Below are positions 37,720 to 46,471 of a DNA stretch of 64,000 nt, in pieces. The notes under the pieces are model-generated. The model was not told the DNA's origin and did not search any database. It was given only the letters and a program-made list of their open reading frames with translations. Location: positions 1-64,000 of the forward strand of contig NZ_JARJBB010000019.1 of NCBI RefSeq assembly GCF_029269835.1, given 5' to 3'. Source of the DNA: Streptomyces tropicalis. GTDB taxonomy: Bacteria > Actinomycetota > Actinomycetes > Streptomycetales > Streptomycetaceae. A program made the position numbers and the translations under genes. Every line of letters begins with the position of its first letter. Positions within the stretch are counted from its first letter, which is position 1.

Positions 37720-38820
37720 ATGAGCGATGACGCGGTGCTGCATGTGAAGGGGCGGGTGCTCGCCGGGCCGGACCCGGACACCGGGGTGCGCGACGAGCTG
37801 TGGGTCGTCGGAGGGCGGGTCTCCTACGACCGGCCCGCCGGTGCCCGGGACGTCGTCACCGTCGAGGGGTGGGCGCTGCCCGGCCTCGTGGACGCCCACT
37901 GCCACGTCGGCCTCGACGCGCACGGCCCCGTCGCCGACGACGTCTCCGAGAAGCAGGCGCTGACCGACCGCGATGCCGGCACCCTGCTGATCCGGGACGC
38001 CGGCTCGCCGTCGGACACCCGCTGGGTCGACGACCGCGCGGACCTGCCGAAGATCATCCGCGCGGGTCGGCACATCGCCCGCACCCGTCGCTACATCCGC
38101 AACTACGCGCACGAGGTCGAGCCCGGGGACCTGGTCGCGTACGTCGCGCGGGAGGCCCGGCGCGGCGACGGCTGGGTCAAGCTGGTCGGCGACTGGATCG
38201 ACCGCGACCTCGGCGACCTGTCGGCCTGCTGGCCGCGCGAGGCCGCCGCCGCGGCCATCGCCGAGGCGCACCGCCTCGGGGCCCGCGTGACCGCGCACTG
38301 CTTCGCCGAGGACTCCCTGCGGGACCTGGTGGAGTCCGGCATCGACTGCATCGAGCACGCCACGGGCCTCACGGAGGACCTGATCCCGCTCTTCGTCGAG
38401 CGGGGCGTCGCGATCGTCCCGACCCTGGTCAACATCGCCACCTTCCCCCGGCTCGCCGACGGCGGCGCGGCCCGGTACCCGCGCTGGGCGGACCACATGC
38501 GCCGACTCCACGCACGCCGCTACGACACCGTCCGCGCCGCGTACGACGCCGGCGTGCCGGTCTACGTCGGCACCGACGCCGGCGGCTCCCTGCCGCACGG
38601 CCTGGTGGCCGGGGAGGTCGCCGAGCTCGTGAAGGCCGGCATCCCGCCGCTGCAGGCGCTGTCGGCGACGACGTGGGGCGCCCGCGCATGGCTCGGCCGG
38701 CCCGGGCTGGAGGAGGGGGCGCCCGCCGACCTGGTGGTATACGGCGAGGACCCCCGCGCGGACGTCCGCGTCCTCGCGGCGCCGCGCCGGGTGGTGCTCG
38801 ACGGCAGGGTCGTCGGCTAG
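37720..38820 (+). CDS. Metal-dependent amidohydrolase
   Basis: 366 residues, amidohydrolase superfamily. Metal ligands include His60-x-His62 ('DAHCHVG'), His in 'RVTAHCFAED' and 'CIEHATGL', and Asp in 'VGTDAGG'. The closest named relatives are imidazolonepropionase- and prolidase-like 'amidohydrolase family' members; the substrate is unknown. TAAGGT (37707-37712) ends 7 nt before ATG 37720, suggesting a leaderless transcript starting there. Confidence 0.87.
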   Translation: MSDDAVLHVKGRVLAGPDPDTGVRDELWVVGGRVSYDRPAGARDVVTVEGWALPGLVDAHCHVGLDAHGPVADDVSEKQALTDRDAGTLLIRDAGSPSDTRWVDDRADLPKIIRAGRHIARTRRYIRNYAHEVEPGDLVAYVAREARRGDGWVKLVGDWIDRDLGDLSACWPREAAAAAIAEAHRLGARVTAHCFAEDSLRDLVESGIDCIEHATGLTEDLIPLFVERGVAIVPTLVNIATFPRLADGGAARYPRWADHMRRLHARRYDTVRAAYDAGVPVYVGTDAGGSLPHGLVAGEVAELVKAGIPPLQALSATTWGARAWLGRPGLEEGAPADLVVYGEDPRADVRVLAAPRRVVLDGRVVG

Positions 38821-39145
38821 GCCCGGTCGCCGGTCGGGCCCGGCCGCCGGTCCCGTCTCCCGGCCTCCCGACGGACCGGCCTCGCGCGTACCGGCGTTGA
38901 CGGGGCGTGACCGGTGGCGGGGCCAGGGCGTTGTGCACTCCCGCGTACGCGCCCGGGGGAGTGCCCCGCGCACCCCGCCCGGGGCGATGCGGGGGTGACA
39001 CCGGCGAACACCGGTGCCCAGAGAAATCGAAAGGACTCCCGAAACTGCCACGATGGAGTGAAGTCACCCAGGATCGCTGACTGTTCACTCTCCGTGCGTA
39101 ATTCTTTCCGGGTCCCAAGATTGTCCTCCCTGGGGGTCCCACACC
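38821..39145. other. Intergenic region before the LAETG protein
   Basis: 325 bp without an ORF I would trust. The first half is GC-rich. The second half (about 39010-39120) is AT-richer, with GAAATCGAAAGG and ATTCTTTCC-like segments, and should carry the promoter of the next gene. No clear terminator was found. Confidence 0.45.
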
Positions 39146-40123
39146 TTGAACGGCACCAACTTCCGCATGCCCGCACGCCGTTGCATCACCGCAGCGGTGG
39201 CCACGGCCCTGGCCGCGGGCCCGGTGGCGCTGACCGGCGCCGGCACCGCGCACGCGGGCACGGCGCACGCCGCCACCGGCCACGGCCGCGCCACGGCCGT
39301 GGTCCTGCGGACCGGCCTCGACGTCTCCCTGCTCAACCGGACGGTGAACGTCCCGCTCTCCGTCTCCCTGAACGACGTCAGGGCCCCGCGCAGTGCGGAG
39401 GAGACCGCGCTGACCGCACGGCTGGACGGCGTCGACGGGGGGCGGCCCTTCAGCGTGCTGCGCGCCGACGTGGCCTCGGCGAAGGCGACGGCGGACGCGG
39501 GCGGAGCGGAGGGCTCCGTCCGCCTCGCCCATGCCCGTCTGCACGTCCCGGGCCTGCCACTGCTGTCCCTCGTCGAGGTCGAGGACGTCACGGCGAAGGC
39601 GACCTGCGCCGCCGGGAAGGCGCCGTCCGCCGAGTCCGACGTGCTCGGATCGGTCACCGTGCTCGGACGGCGGGTGACCCTCACGGCCGGCGGGACGTCG
39701 GACGTGCGGGTGCCGGGCGTGGGCGAGGTGCGTCTGGACCTGTCGAAGCGGCGGACCACGTCCCGCACGGCCGCGGCCACCGCGCTCGAACTCCGCGTCT
39801 CGGTCAACCCGTTGAAGCTGAACGTGGCCGAGGTGGAGGGCCGGGTCACGCTGGCCGAGGCCACCTGCCACGCCCCGGCGGGCCCCTCGGACCCGGCGCC
39901 CGCCACGTCGGCGGCCGTGCCCCCGGCGGCCGCGCAGGACACGCCCTCCGCCGCGACGTCCGGCGCCCCGGCCCCCGACGTCAAGGCGCAGGGCGCGCCC
40001 GCCGAGTCCGACCTGGCGGAGACCGGCGGCAGCGCCCTCACGCCCTACCTGGCGGGCGGCTCGGCCGCGCTGCTGGCAGCGGGCGGCGGAGCGGTGGCCC
40101 TGGCCCGCCGCCGGCGCCGCTGA
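39146..40123 (+). CDS. SCO1860-family LAETG-anchored surface protein
   Basis: 325 residues. Signal peptide about 1-45 (RMPARR, hydrophobic stretch, Ala-His-Ala). The C-terminus has the class E sortase motif Leu-Ala-Glu-Thr-Gly at 290-294, a hydrophobic span and five Arg residues, so it should be sortase-anchored to peptidoglycan. The middle is a beta-rich repeat-like region with one Cys pair, and a Pro/Ala stalk lies before the motif. TTG 39146 is used, with a G-rich purine run about 9 nt upstream; ATG 39167 is the alternative. Its last 79 bp are overlapped by the antisense cobC read-through frame. Confidence 0.9.
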   Translation: MNGTNFRMPARRCITAAVATALAAGPVALTGAGTAHAGTAHAATGHGRATAVVLRTGLDVSLLNRTVNVPLSVSLNDVRAPRSAEETALTARLDGVDGGRPFSVLRADVASAKATADAGGAEGSVRLAHARLHVPGLPLLSLVEVEDVTAKATCAAGKAPSAESDVLGSVTVLGRRVTLTAGGTSDVRVPGVGEVRLDLSKRRTTSRTAAATALELRVSVNPLKLNVAEVEGRVTLAEATCHAPAGPSDPAPATSAAVPPAAAQDTPSAATSGAPAPDVKAQGAPAESDLAETGGSALTPYLAGGSAALLAAGGGAVALARRRRR

Positions 40124-42015
40124 CCCGCCCGACGGCCGGTCACCCGGCCGGATTGGCGTCTCGGGGGACTGCCGTCCCGGCCGGATTGGCGTCTCGGGGG
40201 ACTGCCGTCCCGGCCGGATTGGCGTCTCGGGGGACTGCCGTCCCGGGCGGACGGCCCCGCGGTCAGGGACGCCCGCCCCTGCCTCGGCCCGAGCCACCGG
40301 TCCGGGGTCGGAAACCCCGTCCCCCGCGGCGACCGCCGTCCCGGGCGGGCGCACGGAGCCGGGTCCCGGTGCGGCGTCGGCCCGTCCGGTGCGCCGCCCC
40401 CGGTGCCGCGCGGGCGGCCGGGCCGGGTGCGCCGGTTCCGGCCCGGGCCGCCGGCCGGATCGCGGGCGCCGGTCCCGGCCTGGTCTGCCGGGCGGGTGCG
40501 AGGCCGTGCGGTCCCGAACCGTGCCGGACCCGTCCTCCCCCGTCGCCGGCCCTCGGCCCGAGCCTCCGTTCCCGACCTGGGGTGCCGACGCCGCGCCGGG
40601 CCGCCGGTCCGGTCCCGGAGCCGATGGCCGTTCCGGGTCCCGGTGCGGGTCCGTCCGGGGCGCGGTCCCCGGTGCACCGGCGGGTCTGTTCGTGAGGTCC
40701 CGTCCGCGGGCGGCCCCGGCCCGCGGACGGCCGGAGCGTGGTGGTCCGGCTCGGGGCCGTATCCGGTCCTGGACCGTGGCTGGTACCAGCCGCGACGGTC
40801 CGGACCGCGACGGTCCGCCCCGTGACGGTCCCGCCACAAGGGCCCGCCGTGACGGTCCGGCCACCAGGGCCCGGGGCGTGACGGCCCGGGCCGGGGCTCG
40901 GCGGCCCCGCCGGGGAGCCGAGCCCCGCAGAGGGTGCCGGGGCCGGCCGGCGTGGGCAGGGCGCGGGTGAGGGCCGTGAGGAACGCGGTCGTCGTCGCGT
41001 GGTCCCGTACCGCCAGGCGGAGCCAGTCGCCGTCCAGGCCGGGGAAGGTGTCCCCGCGGCGGACCGCGAAGCCGAGGGCGCGCAGGCGCTGCCGTACCGC
41101 CGCCGCCCCCGGCACCCGGACCAGGACGAACGGGCCCTCTGCCGGCCCCGCGACGCGGACCCCGTGTGCGGCGAACGCGGCCAGGCCCGCGACCAGGCGG
41201 GCCCGGTGCGCGGCGACGTCCCGGGCCGCCTCCTCCGCCTCCGCGAGCGCCCGCGGCTCCACGCACGTCCGCGCCGCCGTGAGCGCCGGCGCGGACACCG
41301 GCCACAGCGGCTGCGCGCGCTCCAGCTCCTCGACCGTCCCCGGGGCCGCGAGCACGTAGCCGATCCGCAGGCCCGCCAGCCCCCACGTCTTCGTCAGGCT
41401 GCGCAGCACCACCAGGCCGGGCACGTCGGTCCGGCCCGCCAGCGCCTCCCGCTCGCCGGGCACCGCGTCCATGAACGCCTCGTCCACCACCAGCGTCCGC
41501 CCGGGGCGCGCCAGCGCGGCGATCGCGGACGCCGGGTGCAGCACCGACGTGGGATTGGTCGGGTTGCCGACCACCACCAGGTCCGCGTCCTCGGGCACCG
41601 CGGCCGGGTCGAGCCGGAAGCCGTCCTCCTCCCGCAGCAGCACCCGCCCGACCGTGTGGCCGGCGTCCCGCAGCGCCGCCTCCGGCTCCGTGAACTGCGG
41701 GTGCACCACGACCGGCCGGCCCACCTTCAGCGCCCGGGCGAGCAGCACGAAGGCCTCCGCCGCCCCCGCCGTCAGCAGCACCCGCTCCGGCGGCAGCCCG
41801 TGCCGCGCCGCGACGGCCGCCCGCGCGGCCCGCCCGTCCGGATAGGCCGCCAGCGAGTCCAGCGACCCCGCGATCCGCTCCCGCAGCCAGGCCGGCGGGG
41901 TGCCGGCCCGGACGTTCACCGCGAGGTCGACCAGCGCGGCACCCCCGTCCCGCACCTCGGCGTCCCCGTGGTGCCGCAGGTCGTGCCCGTCCGCGCCGGG
42001 GTCCTCAGTGCGCAT
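40045..42015 (-). CDS. cobC: CobC/CobD-like aminotransferase with anomalous C-terminal read-through
   Basis: The first about 355 residues are a class I/II PLP enzyme of the threonine-phosphate decarboxylase/histidinol-phosphate aminotransferase type ('AYPDGRAARAAVAARHGLPP', 'NPTNPTSVL', 'VVDEAFMD', PLP Lys in 'RSLTKTWGLAGLRIGY'), which supplies aminopropanol phosphate for cobalamin. The frame then continues about 300 more codons of Arg/Pro/Gly-rich sequence with no known fold. A terminator-like hairpin (40893-40926) lies exactly where the enzyme domain ends. The stop has probably been lost and the tail is not native; the true protein may be shorter if the sequence has an error. It overlaps cbiX by 11 bp. 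Confidence 0.75.
   Translation of the reverse strand: MRTEDPGADGHDLRHHGDAEVRDGGAALVDLAVNVRAGTPPAWLRERIAGSLDSLAAYPDGRAARAAVAARHGLPPERVLLTAGAAEAFVLLARALKVGRPVVVHPQFTEPEAALRDAGHTVGRVLLREEDGFRLDPAAVPEDADLVVVGNPTNPTSVLHPASAIAALARPGRTLVVDEAFMDAVPGEREALAGRTDVPGLVVLRSLTKTWGLAGLRIGYVLAAPGTVEELERAQPLWPVSAPALTAARTCVEPRALAEAEEAARDVAAHRARLVAGLAAFAAHGVRVAGPAEGPFVLVRVPGAAAVRQRLRALGFAVRRGDTFPGLDGDWLRLAVRDHATTTAFLTALTRALPTPAGPGTLCGARLPGGAAEPRPGPSRPGPWWPDRHGGPLWRDRHGADRRGPDRRGWYQPRSRTGYGPEPDHHAPAVRGPGPPADGTSRTDPPVHRGPRPGRTRTGTRNGHRLRDRTGGPARRRHPRSGTEARAEGRRRGRTGPARFGTARPRTRPADQAGTGARDPAGGPGRNRRTRPGRPRGTGGGAPDGPTPHRDPAPCARPGRRSPRGTGFPTPDRWLGPRQGRASLTAGPSARDGSPPRRQSGRDGSPPRRQSGRDGSPPRRQSGRVTGRRAGQRRRRRARATAPPPAASSAAEPPAR
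40143..40241. repeat. Three perfect 33-bp tandem repeats
   Basis: Copies at 40143-40175, 40176-40208 and 40209-40241 are identical, each starting CCCGGCCGGATTGGCG. A partial fourth begins at 40242. The unit length is a multiple of three, so the antisense cobC frame stays open through it. The array starts 20 bp after the LAETG gene. Confidence 0.92.
40785..40890. repeat. Degenerate CGTGACGGTCC repeats
   Basis: GACGGTCC or GACGGCCC recurs at least five times, three of them within near-copies of a roughly 28-bp unit (starting CGTGACGGTC), inside the cobC C-terminal tail. It suggests slippage-driven growth of the tail. Confidence 0.55.
40893..40926 (-). terminator. Terminator hairpin inside the cobC frame
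   Basis: Arms 40893-40902 and 40917-40926 pair perfectly over 10 bp, with more pairing in the loop. Its position right behind the enzyme domain suggests it is the original cob operon terminator. Confidence 0.65.
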
Positions 42016-42934
42016 GCGAGTGGCTGTGCCCGCCGTGGTGGTGGCCGTGTCCGTGGTGGCCGTCGTCGTCGGGGTGGAAGTGGGGCTGCTGCGGCAGGCC
42101 CACCTTCTCCTCGAAGCCCGGCAGCGCGATCCGGTACACGCACGCGTCGCAGTTCATCCGCACGTCGCCGCGGACGGCCTCCCGGTACCGCTCCGTCACC
42201 AGGTCCAGCAGCTCCGGCTCGGGGCCGATGACGTCGGCCGACCGCACGTCGAGCTCCGGGTGCGACGCCGCCCACTCCTGCGTCTGCCGCCGCACCCGGT
42301 CCGGCAGGATGCCGGTGAACAGGAAGTACGGCAGGACGACGATCCGCCGGGCGCCGAGCCGCGCGCACCGGTCCAGGCCGCCCGGCACGTCCGGCGCGGC
42401 CAGCGACACGAACGCCGTCTCCACGCCCGCGTACCCGCGGCCCTCCCACAGCAGCCGGGCCGCCTTGAAGACCTCCGCGTTGGCATCGGGGTCGGTCGAG
42501 CCGCGCCCGACCAGCAGCACCGTCACCTCCGCCGGGTCCACGGTCTCCCCGCCGGGCCCGGTGAGCGCCTCGGCGAGGCGGCGCTCCAGCACGCTCGTCA
42601 GTCCCGGGTGCGGGCCCAGCGGACGGCCGTAGGTGTACGAGATGCCGGGATGCCGCTCCTTCTCGCGGGCCAGCGCGGCGGGGATGTCGCCCTTGGCGTG
42701 GCCCGCGGCCACCAGCATCAGCGGCACCGCGGCGAAGCGGCGCACACCGCGCTCCACCAGCTCGGTCACCGCCTCGCCCAGCGGCGGCGGGGACAGCTCG
42801 ATGAAGCCGCCCGCGACGGGCAGGTCCGGGTGGCGGCGCCCCAGCTCGCGGACGAACGCGCGGAACGCCTCGGCTCCGGCGTCGTCCCGGGTGCCGTGGC
42901 CGGCGATGAGCAGGGCGGGCGGCGGGGTGGTCAC
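42005..42934 (-). CDS. cbiX: Sirohydrochlorin cobaltochelatase with His-rich tail
   Basis: 309 residues, two CbiX/CbiK-like halves ('LLIAGHGTRDDAGAEAF' and 'VTVLLVGRGSTDPDANAEVF'). A Cys-x2-Cys near the end ('NCDACVYR') and a terminal run with 13 His residues in the last 26 positions suggest cobalt or nickel binding. It inserts Co(II) early, into sirohydrochlorin or precorrin-2. The GTG start overlaps the cobH stop by 4 bp. Confidence 0.92.
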   Translation of the reverse strand: MTTPPPALLIAGHGTRDDAGAEAFRAFVRELGRRHPDLPVAGGFIELSPPPLGEAVTELVERGVRRFAAVPLMLVAAGHAKGDIPAALAREKERHPGISYTYGRPLGPHPGLTSVLERRLAEALTGPGGETVDPAEVTVLLVGRGSTDPDANAEVFKAARLLWEGRGYAGVETAFVSLAAPDVPGGLDRCARLGARRIVVLPYFLFTGILPDRVRRQTQEWAASHPELDVRSADVIGPEPELLDLVTERYREAVRGDVRMNCDACVYRIALPGFEEKVGLPQQPHFHPDDDGHHGHGHHHGGHSHSHAH

Positions 42935-43515
42935 GGGGTCTCCTTCACGACGGGGTGGTACAGCAGGGCGTTGAGTGCGGCGGCGGCGACCGCCGAGCCG
43001 CCCTTCTCGGACACGTTGCTCACGGCGGGCAGCCCGCTCTCGCGCAACGCGGCCTTGGACTCGGCCGCTCCGACGAAGCCGACGGGCAGACCGATGACGA
43101 GCGCCGGGCCGGCGTCCAGGGTGAGCAGCTCCTCCAGGGCGGTCGGCGCGCAGCCGATCACCCACAGGGCACCCGGGCCGACCTCCTCCAGGGCGAGCCG
43201 GACGGCGTGCGCCGACCGGGTCAGCCCGGGCGCGGACCGGGCGTCCTTCAGTCGGCAGACGGCGGCGCGGCGGGTGATTCCGGCGGCGACCATCTCGACG
43301 TCGGCGACGACCGGCGCCCCGGCGTGCAGCGCGGCGTGCGCGCGCACCAGCTGCTCCTCGTCCAGGACGAGGTCGTCCGCGTAGGCGAGGTCGGCGGAGG
43401 AGTGGACGACCCGCTCCACCACCGCCCGGGACAGCGGAGCGAAGTGCGAGGTGTCCAGGCGGCTGCGCAGCCGCCGGAAGGACTCCTGCTCGATGGGGTG
43501 GACCACGCGGTTCAC
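42931..43515 (-). CDS. cobH: Precorrin-8X methylmutase
   Basis: 194 residues, about the normal CobH/CbiC length of 200. It migrates the C11 methyl to C12, giving hydrogenobyrinate. The catalytic His is in 'VVERVVHSSAD' (His38); 'APVVADVEMVAAGI' and 'GLPVGFVGAAESK' are family blocks. The GTG start lies in a 4-bp overlap with cobJ. Confidence 0.95.
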   Translation of the reverse strand: MNRVVHPIEQESFRRLRSRLDTSHFAPLSRAVVERVVHSSADLAYADDLVLDEEQLVRAHAALHAGAPVVADVEMVAAGITRRAAVCRLKDARSAPGLTRSAHAVRLALEEVGPGALWVIGCAPTALEELLTLDAGPALVIGLPVGFVGAAESKAALRESGLPAVSNVSEKGGSAVAAAALNALLYHPVVKETP

Positions 43516-45224
43516 CGCGCCTCCTCCTGCCGGCCGTCCTGCCAGCGGTAGCCGCGCGGGGTGACCATGCGCCCGGCGATCTCACGGGTCGCGGTGTTGC
43601 CCACGGTCACCACCGTCATCATGTCGACCGTCGCCGGGTCCAGCGCGGCCAGGGTGGTCAGCCGGGTCGTCCCGTCCGGCCGGGACGCGTTGCGCACCAC
43701 GCCGACGGGCGTCGTCGGCGCGCGGTGGCCGGAGAGGACGGCGAGCGCCTTCGGCAGCTGCCAGTCCCGGCCGCGGGAGCGGGGGTTGTAGAAGGTGACG
43801 ACGAGGTCGGCCTCGGCGGCGGCCCGCACCCGGCGCTCGATGACCTCCCACGGGGTGTGCAGGTCGGACAGGCTGATCGAGACGTGGTCGTGGCCGAGCG
43901 GGGCGCCGAGCAGGGCACCGGCCGCCAGCGCCGCGGTCACGCCCGGCACGCCCACCACGTCGATGTCACCGGCCGCCTCCGCGAGCGCGGGGGAGGCCAT
44001 GGCGTACACCCCGGCGTCGCCGCTGCCGATCAGTGCGACCGCGTGTCCGCGGCGGGCCTCGGCGACCGCCGTGCGCGCCCGCTCCTCCTCCGCCCCGAGA
44101 CCGGACTCCAGGATCCGGGTGCCCGGCCGCAGCAGGTCGCGGATCTGGTCGACGTACTGGTCGAGGCCGACGAGGACGGAGGCGCGCTCCAGTTCGGCCC
44201 GGGCGCGCGGTGTGAGCAGGTCCCGGGCGCCGGGCCCCAGCCCGACCACGGCGAGCCGGCCGCGGCCCGGCCGCCGCACCACCGCGCAGGTGGCCATCGC
44301 GGGCTGCCCGTCGGCGCGCCGCGACTTCCGCTTGGGCACGAGGAGTTCACCGCCGCCGGCCAGCGCCGCGGCCTCCGCGACCGACGGGGTGCCGACCGCG
44401 GCGAGCGGTGCGTCCGACGGATTCGGCACCGCCACGCCCGCCAGCTCCTCGGCGGGGTGTGTCACCAGCGGCACCCCGAGCCGCGCGGCCGCCTCGACCA
44501 GGCCCGGCTCCCCGGCCTTCGCCTCCACGGTGGCCAGCGCGGCCAGCGACCGCGCCGACAGCCCGGCCTCCCGCAGCGTGTCCTCGACGAGGCCGAGCAC
44601 CTCCTCGGCGGGGGCGCCCCGGGAGGCGCCGACCCCGGCGACCAGGGTCGGCGGGCGCAGCACCACCTCGCCGTCGGCGGACTCCACCAGACGGTCCGTC
44701 AGCCGGACCGTGTACGCCGCGCCGGAATCCCGCGGCACCAGTGGCAGCGGCGGCAGCGGCCACGCCGCCTCGGCGTCCAGGGCGACCGGCTCGCCGTCGA
44801 GCAGGGCCCGCGACACCGCCGCCACGTCGCCCTCCGCGGGCAGTCCGAGGGTGTCCAGGCCGGCCAGGCCGACGGAGTCCGTCGCCGTCGTCACCACCGG
44901 TGCGGCGCCCAGCAGTTCACCGACCTCGCGGGCGAGCGCGTTGGCCCCGCCGGCGTGCCCGCCGACCAGCGACACGGCGAACCGGCCGCCCTCGTCCACG
45001 CACACCACGCCGGGGTCGGACGCCTTGTCGCCGAGCAGCGGGGCGACGAGCCGGACGACCGCGCCCGTCGCGAGGAAGCAGACCAGCTGCTCGCACTCCG
45101 CGAACGCGGCCCGTACGGCCTCCCCGGCGGGCCCTGCGTACACCCGCGTCCGGCCGGGCCAGGCGGCCGCCAGCCGGTCCCGGGCGGCGGCGCCCGCCGC
45201 GGTGGCGGAAATGAGGCCGATCAC
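43512..45224 (-). CDS. cobJ: CbiG-CobJ fusion: cobalt-precorrin-5A hydrolase plus precorrin-3B C17-methyltransferase
   Basis: 570 residues. Residues about 1-320 are CbiG ('CFLATGAVVRLVAPLLGDKA', 'PTLVAGVGASRGAP', 'PLVTHPAEELAGV'). Residues about 330-570 are a tetrapyrrole SAM methyltransferase of the CobJ/CbiH type ('LAVVGLGPGARDLLTPRA', 'IGSGDAGVYAMASPALA', 'SDLHTPWEVIERRV', 'TFYNPRSRGRDWQL'). It contracts the ring and methylates C17. A GTG start at 45224 within the cobL stop is chosen; longer in-frame codons run through cobL antiparallel-frame sequence. Confidence 0.93.
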   Translation of the reverse strand: MIGLISATAAGAAARDRLAAAWPGRTRVYAGPAGEAVRAAFAECEQLVCFLATGAVVRLVAPLLGDKASDPGVVCVDEGGRFAVSLVGGHAGGANALAREVGELLGAAPVVTTATDSVGLAGLDTLGLPAEGDVAAVSRALLDGEPVALDAEAAWPLPPLPLVPRDSGAAYTVRLTDRLVESADGEVVLRPPTLVAGVGASRGAPAEEVLGLVEDTLREAGLSARSLAALATVEAKAGEPGLVEAAARLGVPLVTHPAEELAGVAVPNPSDAPLAAVGTPSVAEAAALAGGGELLVPKRKSRRADGQPAMATCAVVRRPGRGRLAVVGLGPGARDLLTPRARAELERASVLVGLDQYVDQIRDLLRPGTRILESGLGAEEERARTAVAEARRGHAVALIGSGDAGVYAMASPALAEAAGDIDVVGVPGVTAALAAGALLGAPLGHDHVSISLSDLHTPWEVIERRVRAAAEADLVVTFYNPRSRGRDWQLPKALAVLSGHRAPTTPVGVVRNASRPDGTTRLTTLAALDPATVDMMTVVTVGNTATREIAGRMVTPRGYRWQDGRQEEAR

Positions 45225-46471
45225 TGCGCAACTCCTTCGATGTCGGTGGGTGCAGGGGGCCGTCGGCCCCACAGCAGGAAGACGGGATTGGCCCCGGCCA
45301 GCCGGGTCACGTCGCCCGGCAGCGGGGCGAGCCGCGACGACTGCAGCAGCACCCCGTCGCAGGCGAACCCGGCGGCGGTGAGCGCCGCGCGGGCCGCCGG
45401 CACCCGGTCGAGCGCGGCCAGCGCGACCACGACGGCCCGCCGGGCCCGCGCCGCGCACGCGGACACGACCGCCGGCAGCTCCCGGCCGCCGCCGCCGACG
45501 AAGACGGCGTCCGGGTCGTCGTCCAGCGTGTCCAGCGCCTCGGGAGCCGACCCGTGCACCACGTGCAGGTCCACGCCGTGCGCGGCCGCGTTGGCGCGGA
45601 TCCGCCCGACCCCGTCCGCGGCCCGTTCCACGGCGACGGCGGCGGCGCCGAGGCGGGCGCACTCCACCGCCACGGAACCCGACCCGGCGCCGACGTCCCA
45701 GACCAGCTCGCCCAGCCGCGGCCCGAGCCGGGCCAGGGCCAGCGCCCGCACCTCGAACTTCGTGATCATCGAGTCGCGGTGCTCGAAGGCGTCCTCCGGC
45801 AGCGCCCACCCGGCCGGTGCCGGGTCCGGCCCGGCCACCGTCCGCAGCGCGCCGAGCGCGCGCGGCTCGTCCAGGCACAGCACCACGCTCACCGCGGAAC
45901 CCCAGTCCCGGGCCGCGGCCCCGGCCGGCGTGACCCGCTCCACGCGCTCCGCTCCCGGGTCGCCGAGCGCGGCCGCCACGACCAGCACCCGCCCCCCGCC
46001 GCCCGCGCCCGCGAGCGCGGCGCCCAGCTCGGCCGGACCGGCACCGGGCCCGGTCAGCACGGCGACCTTCGGGTGCGCCCGGCAGGCGTTGACGGCGGTG
46101 CGCAGGTCGCGCCCGTGGGCGCTCACCACGACCGCGTCGTCCCAGGGCAGCCCGGCGCGGGCGAACGCGGCGGCGACGGAGGAGACCCCGGGCCGCACGT
46201 CGAGCGCCGCGGGCCCGAACCGCTCGGCCAGCGCCCGCACGATCCCGAAGAACCCGGGGTCGCCGGAGGCCAGCACCGCCACCGGCCGGTGCGCGGCGGT
46301 GTACGTCCCGATCGCGTCGAGGGCGGGCGCCAGCGGGCCGAGCACGATCCGCTCGGCCCGCTCCGGCAGCGCGGCGGCCCTCAGGTGCCGTGCTCCGCCG
46401 ACCACCAGCTCCGCGTCGGGCGGCACCGCGGACGGGGGCGTCCCGGTGCCGGTGCCGATCACGGTGATCAT
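45221..46471 (-). CDS. cobL: Precorrin-6Y C5,15-methyltransferase (CbiE-CbiT fusion)
   Basis: 416 residues. The N-terminal CbiE-like methyltransferase ('ASGDPGFFGIVRALAERFG') is joined to a C-terminal CbiT Rossmann methyltransferase ('VWDVGAGSGSVAVECARLG', 'AVFVGGGGRELPAVV'). It methylates C5 and C15 and decarboxylates the C12 acetate. The ATG start overlaps the cobM stop by 4 bp. Confidence 0.95.
   Translation of the reverse strand: MITVIGTGTGTPPSAVPPDAELVVGGARHLRAAALPERAERIVLGPLAPALDAIGTYTAAHRPVAVLASGDPGFFGIVRALAERFGPAALDVRPGVSSVAAAFARAGLPWDDAVVVSAHGRDLRTAVNACRAHPKVAVLTGPGAGPAELGAALAGAGGGGRVLVVAAALGDPGAERVERVTPAGAAARDWGSAVSVVLCLDEPRALGALRTVAGPDPAPAGWALPEDAFEHRDSMITKFEVRALALARLGPRLGELVWDVGAGSGSVAVECARLGAAAVAVERAADGVGRIRANAAAHGVDLHVVHGSAPEALDTLDDDPDAVFVGGGGRELPAVVSACAARARRAVVVALAALDRVPAARAALTAAGFACDGVLLQSSRLAPLPGDVTRLAGANPVFLLWGRRPPAPTDIEGVAQ

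Noticed and set aside
40143-40241. Possible CRISPR array
   Set aside because: The 33-bp units are contiguous with no spacers, and no cas gene is nearby. It is a simple tandem repeat.
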